Source of the DNA: Schistosoma haematobium
Taxonomy: Eukaryota; Platyhelminthes; Trematoda; Strigeidida; Schistosomatidae
DNA: 64,000 bases
Direction: 5' to 3'
Assembly: GCF_000699445.3 (NCBI RefSeq)
Contig: NC_067196.1
Location: 1,922,001 to 1,986,000, forward strand
The stretch's first letter is position 1; the number at the start of each line of letters is the position of its first letter. The notes beneath the pieces are model-generated. The model did not search any database and had not been told where the DNA came from. It saw only the letters and a list, made by a program, of their open reading frames with translations. This document shows positions 11,281 to 22,830 of this stretch, in pieces. The position numbers were made by a program, and so were the translations under genes.

Positions 11281-11425
11281 AAGAGAGAAAATCAGCTAAT
11301 TCGTACAAGTCATTGATTTCCACATATAAAGTAATCTGATTGAATGTTTCGATGTATCAATAACTGACAAGAACTATCAATGTGGAAATGATGTTGTATG
11401 TCAGATAAGTGTCAATGAAAGCAGG
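11280..11425 (+). repeat. Inverted repeat half flanking a CR1-like relic
   Basis: Matches the reverse complement of 14285-14450 with moderate divergence; the shared core includes ACAAGAACTATCAATGTGGA. The two halves bracket about 2.9 kb that contain the CR1-like relic. Confidence 0.65.
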
Positions 11426-11689
11426 TCATTTAATATACTGTGAAGAATGTTTACTCAAATTTGGTATGTAATAAGCTATCATCAATCCACTTCAACACAT
11501 TTCGTTCATACTGCAATTAAGCGACTATGTATTTGAGCTAGCATTTTGTAGGTGTTTTGAAGATTTACGGTTTGTCGTGGCTAAGCAAACTTATTTGTAT
11601 TATACAACATTCAGTATTTCGATGAGAGCTTCTGGAGAACATATTGTCGGAGTGCCACAACATGTGTTTAAACATTTCCTGGAAGATTT

Positions 11690-13650
11690 GTTAATCGAGG
11701 TGTTGATCAATCTGCTTCAGTAATGTAATAATAATAAATGGAGAGGATTTTAATCCGACAAAAATTACATGGGGCTTCACTCCGGTACCAGGTCGATATA
11801 ACAAGCTAGTTGAAACAGTAGAAATTTATTGATGAGTTCAACAAGTCCGAAAATCGACCGGGGGTAATAATATACTTGAATCAATGTTCACAATCAACAT
11901 AGACTCTGTCTCAGTGCTTACCAGTCATGAGTATTATACGAGTGACCGTAGAGTTGTATTGAGTTGTATTGAACTTCAATGCTTCAATGATGTACCGGAG
12001 CAGACATTTTGATCAACAAACCTGGAAACGGACTGAAACTCTTATTCGAATTTTACGATGAGTAATTTAGTTTACCACAAATAATGTTGACATTGCGCTT
12101 TCCAATCTATACCACAACCTGATATATTGCCTTGACTGCACTGCTCCAGTTAAAAGCCGTATGTCTTATAATGCTAATACTTACTTACGCACTTCACAGT
12201 ATACTTAAATTATTCGACAGGAATACTTCATCTGAACGTGTTTTTTATGGATATAGAAAATAAACCCTACGTAGTAAAAGCCCAGAATTGTCAATGCTTC
12301 GGCTTTTTAAATCTATCTGCGAACAACTCAGCAGGCACTTCTCGCAATGCTACAAAACTGGAACTGAGAGCTCTATCATTACATTTCCAATGCTGACATC
12401 CAGACATCTATCGAAAATAGATTTCATACCCTCCAATATCAAGCTGGCCATAACTGCCCTGAAAACGTCTTATGATAGTGGACCTGATGGGATACCTTCA
12501 TCATTTGCGAAATATGGGATTAGAGAACTTTTGCTTTTTTGTTTGAAACTTTTCAATCTATCTATGGAATAAAGGACCTATCCACCTGTATGAAAAACAT
12601 CCTTTATCACACCTAGATTCAAAACACGATCACGTAGTGCTACTATCGAAAACAGGCTAATTAATTTGACATCCGTGTTCTCAGAAACTATGGAAAAATC
12701 ATCCACAAACAGCTATCATCATTTTTACTTTCGGCTACTCTGATCAGCCTATCCCAACACGGGTTTATGACTGAACGCTCATGTTTCACATTGCACCTGG
12801 AATTGTTTTGATCAAATTACCCTGAGAAGAGATGTTCGTCAGTCAGTGATAATTTTTTTACTTCGATTTTAGTAGGACTTTCGACAGTGTTTCACACAAA
12901 CTCTTTCTTTTAAAACTCTCTTCATTTGGCATTCAGAATGCCCTTTTATCTTGGCTCAACTCTATTTTAGAAGAACGTAGCCAAATCCATCGCTTTGGAT
13001 CTTGCTACTCTAAACCCACAGTGAGGTTATACAGGGAAGTGCGGTTTGTCCATTACTCTTTCTCATTTTTATCAATGACGTGTGTTCCCTCTTTCAATAT
13101 GGTAAACCTTTCCTTTTTGCTGATGACCTGAAAGTAGTTTATTCATTCTCTTCTCCCACGAAAGAAAGTTATATTTCAGCGGTAATCCAAGGGAAATAAA
13201 CAAGTTGTACGAATGGACTATTTCGTGGAATATGCCACTTAATGTAGACAAAAGTGAATTTATTGACATTGATCGCTGCCTTACCTGAAATATGACTATT
13301 CACAATTATACACACAAACATCTAAACACTGGTTGTGATTTGCGTTTAAGATATAGCAATAGTCTGAACCTTTCTGAGCACATTATATCTCAAGTATTCA
13401 TGATAATGATAAACTTCAATAATATAGAATTGAGATTGTTTTTATACAGAAAAAGCCATTCCAAGAACCCTCAAAAACGTACGTCAGAATCGTTCCCTTA
13501 TTCGCTACTCGACTATGTGGAACAGACTGCCAGTGAACCTCTGTTGCAGTGAAAGTACAACGCGGTTCAGATGTCTCCTTGAAGATTTTTTCCAGAATTT
13601 ATATTATGTCACTTATTGAATATCAATGTATCCAATATTGATCTATAAAA
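11690..13650 (+). mobile_element. CR1/jockey-like non-LTR retrotransposon relic
   Basis: Broken frames on the plus strand carry two recognisable domains. An endonuclease remnant lies near 11743-11775 (EDFNPTKITWG, where GDFN..ITW is usual). A reverse transcriptase remnant is spread over 12288-13200: DSGPDGIPSSFAKYG near 12473, a palm block GSAVCPLLFLIFINDV near 13035-13080, and FADDLKV near 13112-13135, which preserves the catalytic Asp pair. Many stops and frameshifts interrupt it, so it is dead. 11426-11690 holds no recognised feature. Confidence 0.75.
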
Positions 13651-13674
13651 ACAGTGAATAGAATATCCTGCTTC

Positions 13675-13800
13675 AAATCTTCTTTACTCATCTACTTACT
13701 CACTCACTATAAACACACGTGCTACAATCTCACTACTAGTTTCATCTTCATGAAATAACAAATACTGATACGAGATAATTCTATTTTCCACATACGCTTT
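13675..13800 (+). repeat. Degenerate remnant of the family A upstream region
   Basis: ACTCACTCAC, ACACACGTGC, ATCTCACT and ATACGAGA follow in the same order as in the Y upstream region at 37430-37525, but with many changes, and no TATA box or gene follows. Confidence 0.45.
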
Positions 13801-15300
13801 AGAATATTTGTCTTAGAATTAGTGCACACTATTTACAGTTAAGTGTAATACTTTATAACACTTTGAAACGAGGTAGTTTAGTGAGAGATGCAGTTTGTGG
13901 ATCCTCTTTCTACCTTCTCCATTTATCTGGTCTAGAAACTGTTATGGACCCTTAGAATTCTACAGACGGAATTCTTGAAATACAACACACGGAACATTTT
14001 GATTTATAGTTAAAATGCAAATATATACAGACTAAGATAATGATTTAATTGAAAAGAAAATCTTCACTGAATTTTCTTTATTTTCATTCAACAACAAAAT
14101 GGGTTATTTTAATTATATCAACATGGGTACATTTTACTGAACTGCACAAACGCCTATCCAGAAATTTTCTGGATGTTTTGTCACCGTGATCACCCTGTAT
14201 TGCACGTGTTATTTACATACTGTCGTATAAGTATGGTTACTTTTGCTAACTGCAGAACCTAATATGAGTAGTTGTTGTTCAGATTATAATAAATGATCTT
14301 CTCCCTTTGACACCTATCTGAGATACAACGTCATTTCCACATTGATAGTTCTTGTCATTTGAATAAACAGTTATAGATATATTGAAACATTCAATCAGAT
14401 TTCTTGATATGTGAAAATTGATGACTTGTAAGAACGAGGTAAGTTTGTCGGCTTTGTGTTTCTGTTGATCACTCATGGTTTATTTCTGATACAAATGACA
14501 GTTATTGAGAAAGTGAAATTTTATACATCTATTTGATGAATATAACTCTTCTTGTAGCTCTTCTATGGTCCAAGCAGTTTGGGAGGTTTGGGTGTAAGGT
14601 CAGCATTCACATCACGTTGAAAAGTTCTTTGCTAATAACACACTAACCGAAATGAACAAATCAAATTAGTTAAATTCTGACATCTGAGTTGAAGTAATTA
14701 CCTTATCTTATAAGCTTATGAATGATTATTCAGGTGTAATTTCATGAACATCTGTGATAATTGGAAGTATTTAAATTACTATACGAACCAGGAATCCCCT
14801 AAATAGTGTAATTTAGATCAAGAAGAACGAGTTGAGCATAAGTGAACTTGTGGTATTTATAATTCGAAATAAGTCAGTCATCAAGTACCAAGGACTCATT
14901 TGTTCAGACAAACGCCACATTATCACCACTTACTAGCGATTGACAGCGTCCTCATACGAGCAGCTTGTGTCCAGTAAATTCGATACCTAGGCTTCAGTAA
15001 TACTAAAATAGATTCTAGAGATTTCAAGATGTTGAATGAAATAATGGAGTCTAGGCTGCCTGTATCAACGAAAATACATGGTATGAACCAGAGGAGGTAT
15101 ATGCTTGCCTTCGAATATAAAAACTACCTTTCGAAATCGTGGTAAAGTTGACTGATCATTGGAAACACTCAACCTAACAGGATCGAAACTACAAAATTTT
15201 ATCATTTCTTGCGTCGAAACACACAGTAGTTTTACAAACTGATTGAATGTGTTCAATGAAACCCATAGATGAACATCAATTAGAATGGATGTAAAGCCGG
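13801..15300. other. Mostly unassigned; contains second half of an inverted repeat
   Basis: 14285-14450 is the reverse partner of 11280-11425. In the rest I see no gene: the short open frames have no family resemblance and do not recur elsewhere in the window. Confidence 0.4.
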
Positions 15301-16480
15301 GTAGAAGAAGAAGTGAATGCAAATCATCTACGAACACAACCAACCGTGAACAAATGCATCGAAACAAAATGATCCACTGCTCATTGAATGGCCAAAAAAA
15401 TCACTTTACATGAAGAAGACCCTGGATATAATATTCAGCACGACGGTCAACCTCAACTGTAAAGTCATCTGGTTTACATGAAGCAGCAACAACACAGATA
15501 TACTGGAGCCATGGACTTTATGACTTTTCATGAATAATTAAACCTTAGCAGGTTGGGATATTTCAGAATAGACCATAGCTTGTTCGAACATGCGGATAGT
15601 CAGTGAAGGCCTCTGTCTCCTAGATGTTATCACACTGACTTGATAACTGAATCAGTAAATCTGCTTCTGGAATTTCAACCAGCAACAATGGAATATTCAA
15701 AATACACGATGTACTAAGACCAGATTCGAAGATGATCGTTTGAAGTTCAGTCTCCACAATACACCAAATCAAATTGCAGTTTGTTTTCAATGGTCTTTCT
15801 GTTAGATGAATTCGCTTATGATTTAAATACACAGTATGCACACTGACTGAATAATTATAAAATCGAACTTTCAGTCGAATAAACGAACTTGCGCCAAACA
15901 CACTTGACTCCCTTACACTAACTAGATGTGGAAGTCCACAGTTGTATAAAAGGTATATTATTAAGGCTTAGAGTGATAATCAATCTTTCGAATGCACTCA
16001 TTTGCGGTCGAACATGATGGCAGTAAGTAATACTTAATGAATGTCATACAAGTTGGCACAAATGATTTCCAAACTGGATCATGCAATACAATGAAATGTG
16101 AACTGAGTCAACAAGGAAATCTATTGAGCTGAAATTACACTGCGGTCAATTTGACAAATTACCTTGGGTTTGCACTAATGCAATTGTATTCAAGAATTCA
16201 AAATCGACAGACTTAGAGTAAAACCGCACTGTTTGCATTCCCTCGAATTAGTGACAAACATAAACAATGAGATCTAATGATAAGGAACAACGTAAATCGG
16301 AGACAATACGTTTAATTACCATTACTTCTCAGAAGTTTAATCAACATTTCCAGATATTAGAATAAATATATATGACTTTTGTGAGTATTCGACAGAGTAT
16401 TCAGTTTCCGGCAGTGTTATTTATACTGTCATATGGATGACTGATCTAACGAGTAGAGTTCGATTGCAGTATTTGACAGA
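15300..16480 (+). repeat. Segment P, copy 1 (diverged)
   Basis: Matches 29885-31195 and 55340-56650 with clear divergence (for example AATCATCTACGAACACAA near 15320 and GTGGAAGTCCACAGTTGTAT near 15930). A local partial duplication of the TTTCCAGATATT..GAATAAATAT motif lies at 16340-16400 and 16505-16550. At about 16480 the homology to the other copies becomes nearly perfect. Confidence 0.75.
15945..16023 (+). promoter_or_regulatory. Candidate promoter and first exon (gene C, copy 1)
   Basis: TATAAAA at 15945-15951, directly after a TGTGGAAGTCCACA inverted repeat, lies about 62 bases before ATGATGGCA (16014-16022) and a GTAAGT donor (16023). This is the same short-first-exon plan as families A and B. 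I could not find a convincing second exon, so the gene is only a candidate. Related copies are at 30557 and 56013. Confidence 0.3.
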
Positions 16481-17738
16481 AAACCATCTCATTAGTTACT
16501 GCTCAGTAATTTAATTAGCATTTCCAGATATTCGAATAAATATGTTTGACTTGTGTGAGTTTTCGACAGCGTATCATCATTGTGAAAGAGTTGTGAAGCA
16601 GTTAATTGAGAAAGTCAATTGACACGTTCATGATTCAACGTCACTTGTAGAGGGCTCAATGTGAGTATTTCCACTTCAAATATTTAGCAAGTGACATTCA
16701 CAAACTGAAACTGTTCAAAGATATTATGTTCAAAGCAAACGTCAGTCAATTAATCATATCATAACAATATTGATGTTATACTCATATTATGTGCATCTTA
16801 CTAAAATGTGACGATTATGCTTCAACAGCATAATTTCATTACGCATACTCCTGTGTTGGCAAACCATTTCTTCCCCTCAACATTCTATATCGAAATACAT
16901 TCTTATGCAGCATAACTCACATGATTAAGGCAGTCGAGAAACTGTGAGTTCAGCATTTCATTGAATTTGATCGTTTTATGTGACAAATCTACTCCTCCAA
17001 CTCCACATCTCATCCCATGATTCTTACTTATTTTACTGCTAAACTAAACTGAAGTGTTGTGTTGAGTGGCCGAAATGGAACATGAGACAGATGTAAATTA
17101 TTGCTACTCAGATAGGTAAAAGCTTTACAGATAGTTTCGTAATATGATCATGGTAGTCTGTATAAATTTCAGTATTATTGAATGATTCATTTGTCTTTGA
17201 TCGTTTACATGTTGAACGAGCTGAATTTACTTGACAGTTGTTTAGTAACGCGTAACTATACGTTTTAGGAGAGCTGTTTGTCTGCACTTCAGTGTGGAGC
17301 TCCGTCACTCATTAGTGAATTATGGTCAAACAATCTGTACATTACCATATGTTTAAGTCGCGCGAGTCGCATTATATCAGCAACTAAGTATTCTTATTGA
17401 AGATATTTTGGTGTCACTACGTCATTTATGAATTGTTGAAAAATAAGTCTGGTACGAGAAGTGTACAATGTGAGTTGGAATGGCTTACGGACAAATGCTG
17501 AATGATGTCGCACAAAGTTCTAACTGAAATCATACAGCCTATCACACATATATTCACGCAAAATACCACATTCGCCATGTATGTTTTACACACTTCGAAT
17601 GCAAAATAAAACTCTGTCTGTTCACATGATTTATATTTGAAACAACACGAACACAAGTGAACACAATCTGAGAAGTTCACATCATATTACTTATCACTAT
17701 AATGGATAACCAAATACACAGTGAAATTCACAGTCTTC

Positions 17739-18185
17739 TCAGTGCTTCCGATTGCTGTACCATAATGGCATTGGTACCGCTTCCTCAACTTTCACCGCAA
17801 CACTTCTCTTTTGCGGAAGTCCAGAAACTGAAAATCAAATCACAGAGAACAGCTGTCAGAATCTTCCTTACGATGCAACAATAACAAGAATCAAAATGTG
17901 GAATATGCACACAAAGATGCTTGTAAATAGAGTGTTTAATCAAATAAACATGTAAGTCATGTGAGTCAATGAAACTGAATTGCGATCCCGCTCACTAGAA
18001 TCTGCTGCATTCGTTGCAACGAGCCCAAAGTATAATGGAACTTACAACTGAGAAACTAATTACCTGACATTAGGAAACTCTGTGGACTGAAACTGCCGAA
18101 TGTCAATATCACCAACGCGAAGATAATCAACTTCAGAATTGTGATCTGCATTTCTGAACCAATTAATGAATCAGCTCACCTTCAT
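17739..18185 (-). CDS. Family B small secreted peptide with Lys-Arg site, copy B1 (intact, spliced)
   Basis: Three exons on the minus strand. Exon 1 ends ATGAAG (18185-18180) before GTGAGC; intron 1 is 34 nt; exon 2 is 18145-18064 (82 nt) with a GTAATT donor; intron 2 is 236 nt; exon 3 is 17827-17739 (89 nt). The product is 58 residues: a hydrophobic signal peptide (ITILKLIIFALVILTF, about residues 3-18), then SPQSFLMSVSGLPQKRSVAV and a basic, aromatic end (LWYSNRKH). The Lys-Arg pair at residues 36-37 could be a processing site. An alternative acceptor seven bases upstream would start translation at an internal ATG (18151) and give the same signal peptide. Predicted to be secreted; function unknown. 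Divergent from family A. Confidence 0.65.
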
Positions 18186-18234
18186 TATGTCACCACAGAG
18201 TAATTGATAAATCAGTGAACACACTGATGCACAG

Positions 18235-18242
18235 TTTATATA
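18235..18242 (-). promoter_or_regulatory. TATA box of gene B1
   Basis: TATATAAA on the minus strand about 50 bases before the ATG; identical in B2 (about 32951-32958) and B3 (about 58407-58414). Confidence 0.55.
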
Positions 18243-18990
18243 TAGATATGTACAACTGGGTCATCTGGTTCTCATGTCCTCACTAGCTCACCTTAAGTGA
18301 GTTTGAGGACACAAACAATGTAATGAGAGATTTTCTCAAATATTAACAGTTCGTCATTTCACGTTACAATATGTTGATGTTGAAGTGTTGTGTGGACCTC
18401 TCATTGTTTCACACTGTCTTGTGAATTCATATTTTACGATAATATCATTACATTACAGTGGAATCGCTATCTTCGCAAATATTCAAACCACAATTATCGC
18501 ATATTTGAGACCGTAGATGATGTTTCTCTTCATTAAGAAGGTTCAACCGAGACCTTTAATATAAAATCTGCATTACAGACATCAGCATCAACTCGTCCCA
18601 TCTGAAAATAAAAAGTCTTCATGTCCCAGATAAACTTTACTTGACGATTGTTGCAGCAATTCGGAAGGCTCTACTGGACTCTCTCATTGTATGAGCATTC
18701 CATGTTCCTAGGATGATAGTTGTTCTGGTTGTGAGAATGGAGTAATGCTTCGAAGCATTCGAAGGAACTCGACATTCATCATGAGGCATCATAAATCTTC
18801 TGAATACAAATCTAACTTGAATTACTTTTTGTGTATTTGTGCGAACTCGTAAAAGGAAGAAATCGATTGAAGGTGATGATGGATGTTATTTCAAATATTT
18901 CGCTCGAGAGATTAAACCTTTCGATGCAAATCGATAGGCAAATGTTATACATTTATCGAAACCATAAAATTCGTTGATTTTACTAAGTGT

Positions 18991-19668
18991 TTTTTTTCAG
19001 CAGTTTAAAAATTTCCATGGAATATTCAGAAATGATGAATATTTGAGCGAATAATTGTTTTCAATAACTTCATCATCGGGCTCTACAGTATAATGTCAAA
19101 ACGTAAAACAATTCTTAATGAATTTGATAATGTTATGTGTTAAAAATGGCAAACGTTTGCATCTTTTACTATATATATGCTCCAAAATTGAATTATTTGC
19201 TAAGTACATGGGTCATTCAATAAAGGTCAGAATGATTTTTAAAAATATATCTCGCACATAGTTCTAAGAAAAGAAAAAATTGTGACATAGTCAATAGAAA
19301 GACCTTATATCTAAGACTAGACTTTAAAGGGGACATAGCGGATGATATTTTAACACGTTGACTCAAAAGATCTGTCAAAAAAAACATTTAACGCCACCAA
19401 GCTACAAATAATTTTTTCATTGAAACCAGTACTCACACAACTAGCCAAGGAGAGTTTACCGAAGATGGCTCTTCCGTGTGTGTATATCAGTTCAAATGCT
19501 CCTGTAGAGCTAGTTATATAGGCCGTACTCAGAAGGCTTTCTCTTTGCGTGTTCGTGAACATGTATCATTTTTAACACATAACATAGTAAAATTCATTAC
19601 CACTTGCCTTTTTTTGTGGCCTTTGAAAATATAGTTATGGACTTATAATTGTGGAGCCTGATGAAGAT
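18991..19668 (+). mobile_element. Penelope-like element fragment with GIY-YIG endonuclease
   Basis: About 678 bases interrupt segment X between ACTAAGTGT and TCATTTTTCAC; the arms at 590 and 6874 are uninterrupted. On the plus strand 19479-19561 reads CVYQFKCSCRASYIGRTQKA, then an Arg/His block: the Y...YIGRT signature and CxC of the GIY-YIG endonuclease of Penelope-like elements. Only this 3' part is present; the reverse transcriptase is missing. CTTCATCATCGGGCTC near the left end and GAGCCTGATGAAG near the right end form an imperfect inverted pair, as often seen at ends of these elements. Confidence 0.75.
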
Positions 19669-20500
19669 GTCATTTTTCACCCAGTTACTCTTTGATTGTG
19701 TATTTATAACGATGTGACTTGTACTCTACGTCTGTTCATCACTTCTCTATTAATTGTGCAAAAGCATTTCAGTGTGCCGTAATATGAATAGTCAAAGTGC
19801 CACTCACTTTATCGATATTCCAACATCATTCGATAATCTTCAATATAATGCGGTTCGTGTACCTCATTTGTGTTTGATAATTCCGAATTTTATTGCTTCA
19901 CCGAGGAACCTATTACCATTTTGAGAGACGCAATACTGAAATTAGTTGAACATCTATCACTGAGATTATCCAAATAGTATTTATACATATAATGTCCTTA
20001 AGATGCTTGGTGATGGATTTCAGTCAAATTGTTCGTTAAAATGATGATGACATTTGATATGAAACATTCGATTGACTTATTCATTCAATGTGATCATTTG
20101 TTAGAAACTATATCTATGACACTCGGCAAAACTCAAACATTTCTGAGAAATCTGTAGACTTCCATTATAATAAAACAGTTGACGAGAATATAATACAAGC
20201 AGGCGACGAATGTGAAAACTACGTTCGACAACTATATTGGTTACCGCATCCTGCGGTGTATGGAGACAAAACCGAAACAGTAAGAAACAATTTTGGACGT
20301 CTTTCGTTAAGGAGAAAATCACAGGTCGTCCATTCAAATCTTACAATGAAATACAACATCAAATGTGTTACGGTTTGTCCTATATCCAAATAAAGTTGTC
20401 TACAAGAAATCGAGAAAACGGCTTCGATTCGTAAAACAAAATGTAAGAACACAAAGACTGACACAAGTGGAGATTTGTATCAGCAGCAAAACACGACAAA
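19669..20500 (+). repeat. End of segment X, diverged copy
   Basis: Continues the match to 6875-7463 through the GACAAAACCGAAA motif near 20265, with small indels that break the open frames seen in the arms, which argues against coding. 20280-20500 has no coding feature I can support. Confidence 0.65.
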
Positions 20501-22200
20501 TAAACTATAGTGATTAGATACACATCGACACCGGTAAATTGAATAAAGTCACGCATATAAGAATTTCTGAGATATGTTGCAAATCACACACTGCGTGTCG
20601 TGCTGAGCACAGGTCACGATAAATGTAAAAAAGAGAACAATGTATCCTGAAATAACATCACACTCGAATCAGTCTATATATTATTATGCATAATTAAGCA
20701 TCGCACTGAGGAAGAAAAGCAAATGTTACTCTGAATTAATCATCATATGGAATAGAAAACATAAACAATGTTGAGAAAAAATTTCAGTGGTGTCACAATG
20801 AGGTTTCTGTCCGTCATCTCGTCATGTCAGTTTTTATTTGCAAAAATCTACATCTATGAAATCCTAACAATATCTCTTGATGAATGTCATGCACGACACA
20901 CTCCATGTCAATTTGAAAACACAATCAACATCAAGTAGTACATCACATGAGGGTGATTCGATGTATGCTCTGTCTGAATATACCGAGGAACAGTTATTAA
21001 TAGGTTGGTGAAGAGAAAAATTATGACCATGATTAGTGAAAGTGTCTGATTAAAGTGATAATGCAAAACGTGACTCAGTTGATTTGCTCAAGTTGATTAA
21101 GAAAGTGAAGAATAAAAGTTTTTCTCCAGCCATATTTCAGTAAGTTATGGATAAACTAGTTAGCGAACTTCAAGCTTTTGAAGTTTATCAACATGTTCTA
21201 ATTGTTCATGGTTCTCATTAGATAGTTTATGACCTAAGACCTGTCGATTGACCATGATTAGTGAGAGTGTCTGATTAAAGTGATAATGCGAAACGTGACA
21301 CAGTTGAGTTGTTCAAATTGATTAAGAAAGTGAATTATCAGGGATTCACATGAAAAACACATGGAAATATATACGATCAATCATTTATAAATTTAAAAGC
21401 GAGTGTGGTTCAAACGCTTTATAGCATTGTAGACTGCAGCCAACACAAAATGATCTAGGAAGAATGGAGAGTGGATCTCACCATGCTAAACATGTTACAA
21501 AAAATCAATCTACTACATTATACCTCCTTAAATTGTTGTTGTTTGTAATTGGTTATCCGGCTGACGCACAGCACACAACATACAAATCAAATCTCATAGT
21601 TCAATCAAGGGTTGATCGCTTCTTGTAATCATCATTAGTGTGTGATGCTTACTCTTCACACATTTCACGGAAGATATACGTGGTACATGTGTATGTGAAA
21701 TTAATCAGTGGAATGACATGAAATTTATTGAAAATTTGTAATAAAATTTTTGACGATATATGAAGCGTACACTACAGTTTCACTTCAACATCTTTAACGG
21801 AACAAGTATCACTTATTTTTTATTTTTCATTCTCATTTTCTGAATTGTGATATTAAAGGTTGTTCATATTAATATACCTTGAGTATGACGAGTCTAATTC
21901 AAGATGAACAGGTTAAAGTGTTAAACTAAAGCCATTTAATAAAAACTACGTCAAGTACACTCATCACAACAGTGCAATGATGTGCAACTTTGAATTCAGA
22001 CTACCACTCATTTCAGCTCAACTAACATATCACCATCATTATCTTTCCAAATCTACTCCACTCATATTATCAACCACTCACTCATTCATACACTCAACAT
22101 TAACAAATATGCTTCACTCTCACTCTCACATTGGCCTCCACTGAATCACAATTACCAACACGAATCAATTGCATGTCCATTCACTCCATCTCACAGACTG
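20500..22200 (+). repeat. Segment Y, diverged copy, leading to A2
   Basis: Matches 4105-5570 with moderate divergence. It contains an internal partial duplication: the GACCATGATTAGTGAAAGTGTCTGATTAAAG block occurs at about 21026 and again at about 21249, where other copies have one. It ends in the CACTC-rich pyrimidine stretch (22060-22190). Confidence 0.75.
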
Positions 22201-22371
22201 TATAAAAGCAATGTGTCCACATTCATTCACAGTCCTTCTCTTCGTATCACATTGAAACACACTCCTGGCGTTTTGCTAGTGCCGTTTATTTAGTTAGAAT
22301 GTTGAGTGTTCAATAAACCGAGTTGTTCATCGTGTATTGGTCAATTGGTGTGTTCAGATCCAGTCGACAGT
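22201..22371 (+). pseudogene. Family A copy A2, decapitated by deletion
   Basis: The TATA box (22201-22206), 5' leader, ATG (22299-22301) and the start of exon 2 after a TTCAG acceptor are recognisable. After 13 bases of exon 2 (ending GTCGACAG) the sequence jumps directly to the 3' flank (TTGGTTACTTGCTGATGG), so the rest of exon 2, intron 2 and exon 3, about 1 kb, are gone. A short CAGT-like match at the two sides suggests a microhomology deletion. The donor after ATG is also dead (TTGAGT instead of GTGAGT). Confidence 0.85.
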
Positions 22372-22830
22372 TGGTTACTTGCTGATGGTTCATGAATAAG
22401 CACAATAAATCCATCGACATTATATCGTAACAAACGCCGTAACCTCCCACTCAGTTTCACCTTGTATAGTTTGAATGCTTACACCTCATCGGCGAATTCG
22501 TAGTCCAATTCTCACTCCACTCCACATTTATTCTCCGTAGATGTGTGGTGAAACGCACCCTGACCGGCCTCGTTATAATTATTGGAGAAGTGATGGACAG
22601 ACGTAGAGTACAAGTCACATTGTTGTCAATGCACATTCAACGTGTAACTGAGTAAAAAAGGTTGCTAGTGTAGTTGTAGATCTTTTTATTTCCGGTATTC
22701 CTGTAACATGTGCTTATTGATCTGCATCCCAGCTTATATTTTCTCTATCAAAATATCCGAAATAACAACCGTCATCGACTTCAATGGATTTCTTCTCTCT
22801 ATGAATTCGCACAAATGCAGTAGTAGTATT
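22372..22830 (-). repeat. 3' flank of A2 with inverted piece of segment X
   Basis: 22590-22820 matches plus-strand 510-745 (segment X reversed): GTAGAGTACAAGTCACA, then TCTCTATCAAAATATC, then GAATTCG. The match then breaks for about 570 bases and resumes at about 23400. Confidence 0.75.

Larger units (their letters stand above)
16480..18667 (+). repeat. Near-identical tract shared with 31196-33383 and 56652-58839
   Basis: Offset 14716 to the second copy and 40172 to the third, with only a handful of single-base differences (for example at 16525 and 17425). Flanking sequence on both sides is much more diverged, so identity starts and stops abruptly. The tract covers the end of segment P and gene B with its promoter. 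Confidence 0.9.

Noticed and set aside
15065..15367. 100-codon minus-strand frame containing FVDDLH, reminiscent of a reverse transcriptase motif
   Set aside because: No other reverse transcriptase motifs surround it, and the segment P copies at 29900 do not keep the frame.
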